NCBI GenBank assembly: GCA_030654555.1
Contig: JAURXG010000234.1
Location: 1-14,791, forward strand
Source: Aquabacterium sp.
GTDB lineage: Bacteria; Pseudomonadota; Gammaproteobacteria; Burkholderiales; Burkholderiaceae_C
DNA length: 14,791 bases
Reading direction: 5' to 3'
Shown: piece after piece, positions 5,949 to 14,791 of the stretch
How positions within the stretch are numbered: position 1 is the first letter of the stretch
Layout: the number at the start of each line of letters is the position of its first letter
Notes under the pieces: model-generated
Databases searched by the model: none
What the model was told of the DNA's origin: nothing
What the model saw: the letters and a program-made list of their open reading frames with translations, nothing else
Program-made: the position numbers and the translations under genes

Positions 5949-6314
5949 ATGCCTGTGCACAAGATCCTGCTGGTCGACGATTCGAAGACCGAGTTGCACT
6001 ACCTGTCCGATCTGCTGATCAAGCGCGGCTACTCGGTGCGCACCGCCGAGAGCGGCGACGAGGCCATGAAACGCCTGTCCGAGGACAAGCCCGACCTGAT
6101 CCTGATGGACGTGGTGATGCCGGGGCAGAACGGCTTCCAGCTCACCCGCTCGATCACCCGCGATCCACGTTATGTCGGCCTGCCGGTGATCATGTGCACC
6201 AGCAAGAACCAGGAGACCGACCGGGTCTGGGGCCTGCGCCAGGGCGCCAGGGACTACGTGGTCAAGCCGGTGCAGGCGGACGAGCTGATCGCCAAGATCA
6301 AGCAGTTCGACTGA
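5949..6314 (+). CDS. pilH: Type IV pilus response regulator PilH (CheY-like)
   Basis: This second stand-alone receiver (121 residues) of the Pil-Chp pathway is thought in Pseudomonas to favour pilus retraction or to drain phosphate from ChpA. Asp10 and Asp11 form the acidic pocket (LLVDDSKTE), Asp54 in LMDVVMPGQNGFQ is the phospho-acceptor, Thr84 in VIMCTSKNQETD is the switch residue and Lys106 in YVVKPV is the conserved lysine. The sequence VMPGQNGFQLTRSI and SKNQETDRVWGLRQGA is characteristic of PilH. GGAG (5937-5940) lies 8 bases before the ATG. It is followed after 19 bases by pilI. Confidence 0.94.
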   Translation: MPVHKILLVDDSKTELHYLSDLLIKRGYSVRTAESGDEAMKRLSEDKPDLILMDVVMPGQNGFQLTRSITRDPRYVGLPVIMCTSKNQETDRVWGLRQGARDYVVKPVQADELIAKIKQFD

Positions 6315-6333
6315 CGCGCCGGCCCCGCAACCG

Positions 6334-6864
6334 ATGGCCAACAAGCAAGCCCTGCGGGATCTGCAGACCCGGCTGGCCGAGCGCATGCAGCAGGTGCGCC
6401 ACGAGACGCCGGGCGTGTCGTGGCTGGCGGTCGATTGCGGCGGGCAGGGGCTGCTGCTGGCGCTGCGCCAGGCCGGCGAGATCTCCGACCTCGGCGCCCT
6501 GGTGCCGGTGCCGCACACCCAGCCCTGGCTGGCCGGTGTGGTCAATCTGCGCGGCGGCGTGTTCACGGTGGTCGATCTGGCGCGCTTCCTGGGGCTGCGC
6601 GCCCAGGCGGCGCCGGCGTCGCGTGACCACGCGCGGCTGGTCGCCTTCAACGCCGCGCTGGGCATCAACGGGGCGCTGCTGGTCGACCGGCTCGAAGGGC
6701 TGCGCCACGCGGTCGACATGCGGCCCGAGCCGGAATCCGCTGACAATGATTCGCGCCCGGCCTTTGCGCCGGCGCGCTGGCGTGACGCGGCAGGCCGCGC
6801 GTGGCAGGAAATCGACCTGGCGGCGCTGGCCAGGCTGCCGCAGTTTCTGGCGATCACCGGTTGA
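6334..6864 (+). CDS. pilI: CheW-like coupling protein PilI
   Basis: This cytoplasmic adaptor (176 residues) links the transducer PilJ to the kinase ChpA. The CheW fold is seen in GALVPVPHTQPWLAGVVNLR and GGVFTVVDLARFLGL (about 54-88), the signature strands and Arg-Gly turn of the family, followed by ARLVAFNAALGINGALLVDRLEGLR (about 99-123) and the C-terminal IDLAALARLPQFLAI. No enzymatic residues are expected. The ATG at 6334 gives a 22-residue helical lead (LRDLQTRLAERMQQV) typical of PilI. No Shine-Dalgarno is obvious, and the gap to pilH is 19 bases, so translation may rely on coupling. Confidence 0.92.
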   Translation: MANKQALRDLQTRLAERMQQVRHETPGVSWLAVDCGGQGLLLALRQAGEISDLGALVPVPHTQPWLAGVVNLRGGVFTVVDLARFLGLRAQAAPASRDHARLVAFNAALGINGALLVDRLEGLRHAVDMRPEPESADNDSRPAFAPARWRDAAGRAWQEIDLAALARLPQFLAITG

Positions 6865-6922
6865 CGACCATGCAGGGCCCGGGGAGCGGTTGCGCCCGGT
6901 GCCGGATTGACAAGGGGATGTG

Positions 6923-9289
6923 ATGGGCTTGCTGGACAGACTGAAAACCAACCGGCATGGCGACGACGCCCCGCGCGAGCGCGTGCCGACCAACTTCGAC
7001 GAGTTGCAGGCCGCGGCCGAGGCCGAAGGCGGCCATTCCACCGCCATCGATTCACAACTCGACCCACGCGTCGACGACCCGGGCGACGCCACCGTCGATG
7101 CCAGCCTGACGCCCACCGTCAGCGGCCAGTCGATCATCTCCGAGCTGCCGCCCTCCGAGCAGCTGAGCGACTTCTCCGAATCACGCCTGCTGCCCGCGGC
7201 CGGCGGTGCCGCGCTGGCGGCCGCGTCCGCGGCCACCGTGCTGCCGCTGATCGGCGACCGGCCAGTGGCCGCGCAGCAGCGCATCCTCGGCGGGGTGGTG
7301 CTGGGGGGGTTGGTGCTGCTGGTGCTGGCCACCGTGCTGGCGCTGACCTCGGCCAGCCGCAATGCCGCCCAGGTGGGCGCCACCGGCCAGGCCCTGATGC
7401 AGTCGCAACGCCTGGCCAAGGCGGTGTCGCAGGCGCTGGGCGGCTCGCCCGCGGCCTTCGCCGAGATCAAGGAGGCCGCCGGCGTGCTGGCGGCCAACAC
7501 CCGGCAGCTGAAGGACGGCGGGCCGCTGGTCAGTGCCGCGCCGGCCGGTGCGCAGCCGCTGCTCGAATCGATGATGCCGTTGATCGACCGCGCCGAGAAG
7601 AATGCCAATGCGGTGCTGGCCCAGCAGAACGGGTTGGTGCAGGTGGGCAAGGCGCTGCGCACCATCAACACCCAGTCCGGTGAGTTGCTCGAGACCGCCG
7701 AGACCATCTCGTCGCTGAAGCTGCAGCAGGGCGCCTCGCCGGCCGAGCTGGCGCAATCCGGCCAGCTGGTGATGCTGACCCAGCGCATCGGCAAGAGCGC
7801 CAACGAGTTCCTCACGATGGAGGGCGTCAGCGCCGAGGCGGTGTTCCTGCTCGGCAAGGACCTGAACAGCTTCCGCGAGATCGCCGAAGGCTTGCTCAAC
7901 GGCAATGCCGACCTGCGCCTGCCCGCCACCAAGGACGCGCAGACCAAGGAGCGCCTGCAGGCCCTGCTGGCGCAGTACGAGCAGACCCGCAGCCAGGCCA
8001 GCGCGATCCTGGGCAACCTGCAGGGGCTGGTGAGCGCGCGTGACGCCCAGGTGGCGGTGGTGGCCGACAGCGAGCCGCTGCGCAAGGGCCTGCAGAGCGT
8101 GCAGGACCTGCTGGCCGAGCAGGGGGGCCTGCGCATCGGCCATGGCCTGATGATGCTGCTGGCACTGGGCCTGATCGTGGCCGGTGGCTGGGGCTTCCTG
8201 AAGCTGTACGTGACCGACCAGGCGCAGCGCGCCGCGCTGGCCGAGGCCCAGCGCCTGGAGGCCGAGCGCCAGGAGCAGGAGGCCAAGCGTGTCAACGACG
8301 CCAACCAGGCGGCCATTCTGCGGTTGATGAACGAGCTGCAGACGGTGGCCGAGGGCGACCTGACCCAGCAGGCCACGGTGACCGAGGACATCACCGGCGC
8401 CATCGCCGACTCGGTGAACTACACCGTCGAGGAGCTGCGCACGCTGGTGGCCCAGGTGCAGGGCACCGCCAACCGGGTGACCGACACCACGCAGAAGGTG
8501 GAGGACACCTCCACCGAGCTGCTGGCAGCGTCCGACGAGCAGCTGCGCGAGATCCGCGAGACCGGCGAGTCGGTGCTGCAGATGGCCGGGCGCATCAACA
8601 CCGTGTCGGCGCAGGCGCAGCAGTCGGCCCAGGTGGCGCGCCAGTCGCTGCAGGCCGCCGAGTCGGGCCTGACCGCGGTGCAGAACTCCATCGGCGGCAT
8701 GAACGCCATCCGCGACCAGATCCAGGAGACCTCCAAGCGCATCAAGCGGCTGGGCGAGTCGTCGCAGGAGATCGGCGAGATCACCGAGCTGATCTCCGAC
8801 ATCACCGAGCAGACCAACGTGCTGGCGCTCAACGCCGCGATCCAGGCCGCGTCGGCCGGTGAGGCGGGCCGCGGCTTCTCGGTGGTGGCCGAGGAAGTGC
8901 AGCGCCTGGCCGAGCGCTCGGGCGATGCCACGCGGCAGATCTCGGCGCTGGTCAAGACCATCCAGACCGACACCCAGGACGCGGTGGCCGCCATGGCGCG
9001 CTCGACGCAGGGCGTGGTCGACGGCGCCAAGCTGTCCGACGCGGCAGGCTCGGCGCTGGGCGACATCGACCGCGTGACGCGGCAACTGGCCGAGCTGATC
9101 GAGGCCATCTCGTCGCAGGCGCTGGCCGAGGCCGCATCGGCCAACGTGGTGGCCGAGAACATCCAGCACATCTTCGCGGTGACCGCGCAGACCGGTGACG
9201 GCACACGCTCGACGGCGAAGATGGTGCACGAGCTGTCGCGCACCGCCGAGGAGCTGCGGCAGTCGGTGTCGCGGTTCAAGATCAGCTGA
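6923..9289 (+). CDS. pilJ: Type IV pilus methyl-accepting transducer PilJ
   Basis: PilJ is the inner-membrane chemoreceptor of the Pil-Chp system, controlling ChpA through PilI. The 788-residue product has a polar cytoplasmic lead (1-118), helix 1 at about 122-142 (ILGGVVLGGLVLLVLATVLAL), a helical periplasmic sensor region (about 145-400, including LMQSQRLAKAVSQAL and MLTQRIGKSANEFL, typical of the PilJ N-terminal domain), helix 2 near 405-430, a HAMP-like stretch, and a long coiled-coil signalling hairpin. The tip EQTNVLALNAAIQAASAGEA with GRGFSVVAEEVQRLAER (about 630-665) is the receptor core. The ATG at 6923 is chosen because AAGGGG-like AAGGGG (6912-6917) lies 5 bases upstream. GTG at 6920 would add one residue, and the ATG at 6918 meets a stop at once. 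No methyltransferase gene (pilK) follows; chpA comes next after 51 bases. Confidence 0.93.
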   Translation: MGLLDRLKTNRHGDDAPRERVPTNFDELQAAAEAEGGHSTAIDSQLDPRVDDPGDATVDASLTPTVSGQSIISELPPSEQLSDFSESRLLPAAGGAALAAASAATVLPLIGDRPVAAQQRILGGVVLGGLVLLVLATVLALTSASRNAAQVGATGQALMQSQRLAKAVSQALGGSPAAFAEIKEAAGVLAANTRQLKDGGPLVSAAPAGAQPLLESMMPLIDRAEKNANAVLAQQNGLVQVGKALRTINTQSGELLETAETISSLKLQQGASPAELAQSGQLVMLTQRIGKSANEFLTMEGVSAEAVFLLGKDLNSFREIAEGLLNGNADLRLPATKDAQTKERLQALLAQYEQTRSQASAILGNLQGLVSARDAQVAVVADSEPLRKGLQSVQDLLAEQGGLRIGHGLMMLLALGLIVAGGWGFLKLYVTDQAQRAALAEAQRLEAERQEQEAKRVNDANQAAILRLMNELQTVAEGDLTQQATVTEDITGAIADSVNYTVEELRTLVAQVQGTANRVTDTTQKVEDTSTELLAASDEQLREIRETGESVLQMAGRINTVSAQAQQSAQVARQSLQAAESGLTAVQNSIGGMNAIRDQIQETSKRIKRLGESSQEIGEITELISDITEQTNVLALNAAIQAASAGEAGRGFSVVAEEVQRLAERSGDATRQISALVKTIQTDTQDAVAAMARSTQGVVDGAKLSDAAGSALGDIDRVTRQLAELIEAISSQALAEAASANVVAENIQHIFAVTAQTGDGTRSTAKMVHELSRTAEELRQSVSRFKIS

Positions 9290-9316
9290 CCGCGGACCGG
9301 TCGGCACGGCGCGCAC

Positions 9317-9340
9317 ACGGCGGCAAACACGGCGGCAAAC
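9317..9340 (+). repeat. Two tandem copies of a 12-bp unit directly before the chpA start
   Basis: ACGGCGGCAAAC occurs at 9317-9328 and again, exactly, at 9329-9340, ending at the base before the proposed ATG of chpA. It replaces a normal Shine-Dalgarno, which is not seen here. It may be a slippage product or part of the translation start region. Confidence 0.85.

Positions 9341-14791
<5,451 letters not shown>

Noticed and set aside
6298..8403. 701-codon minus-strand frame over pilI and pilJ
   Set aside because: It lies opposite two well-supported genes, is rich in Ser, Ala and Arg without recognisable motifs, and has the same compositional cause.

Overview
The window is compact, very GC-rich DNA with strongly GC-ending codons. 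Gene content and order point to a betaproteobacterium of the order Burkholderiales (Rubrivivax/Leptothrix/Ideonella-like). This placement rests on recognising the proteins and the layout (thiD-hemL facing a rubredoxin followed by pilG-pilH-pilI-pilJ-chpA), not on a database search. No tRNA, rRNA, CRISPR array, insertion sequence or phage gene is visible, and no stretch over 300 bases lacks a gene.

Left part (1-1950). A leftward mpl gene (murein tripeptide ligase, peptidoglycan recycling) runs off the left edge. It is divergent from two rightward genes: a small four-helix membrane protein resembling DUF6644 and a secreted DUF6152-type protein starting with a His-His-Gly motif after signal cleavage. 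A GC-rich hairpin lies in the convergent gap after them.

Middle (1951-5244). A tight leftward operon runs thiD-like kinase, hemL (tetrapyrrole synthesis), then a hexose-6-phosphate mutarotase that overlaps hemL by ATGA. A divergent promoter region with a perfect palindrome carrying TACAAT on both strands separates it from the genes to the right.

Right part (5245-14791). A rubredoxin gene is followed by the Pil-Chp type IV pilus chemosensory operon: response regulators PilG and PilH, the CheW-like coupling protein PilI, the transducer PilJ, and the very large hybrid kinase ChpA/PilL, cut by the right edge inside its ATPase domain. PilJ would sense at the membrane, PilI would couple it to ChpA, and ChpA would phosphorylate PilG and PilH to control pilus extension, retraction and twitching.

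The most unusual observation is in mpl. After about 263 normal codons the reading frame re-enters its own ATP-binding segment, in frame, with 79 bases identical to the first copy followed by clearly diverged sequence. This is either a real intragenic duplication or mosaic, or a chimeric join near a contig end. Also notable are two hexanucleotide tracts in the linkers of ChpA, the mirrored -10 palindrome, and five phosphotransfer-like modules in ChpA, one with Ser in place of His. I found no clearly new multi-gene system; most of the window is recognisable core-genome content.
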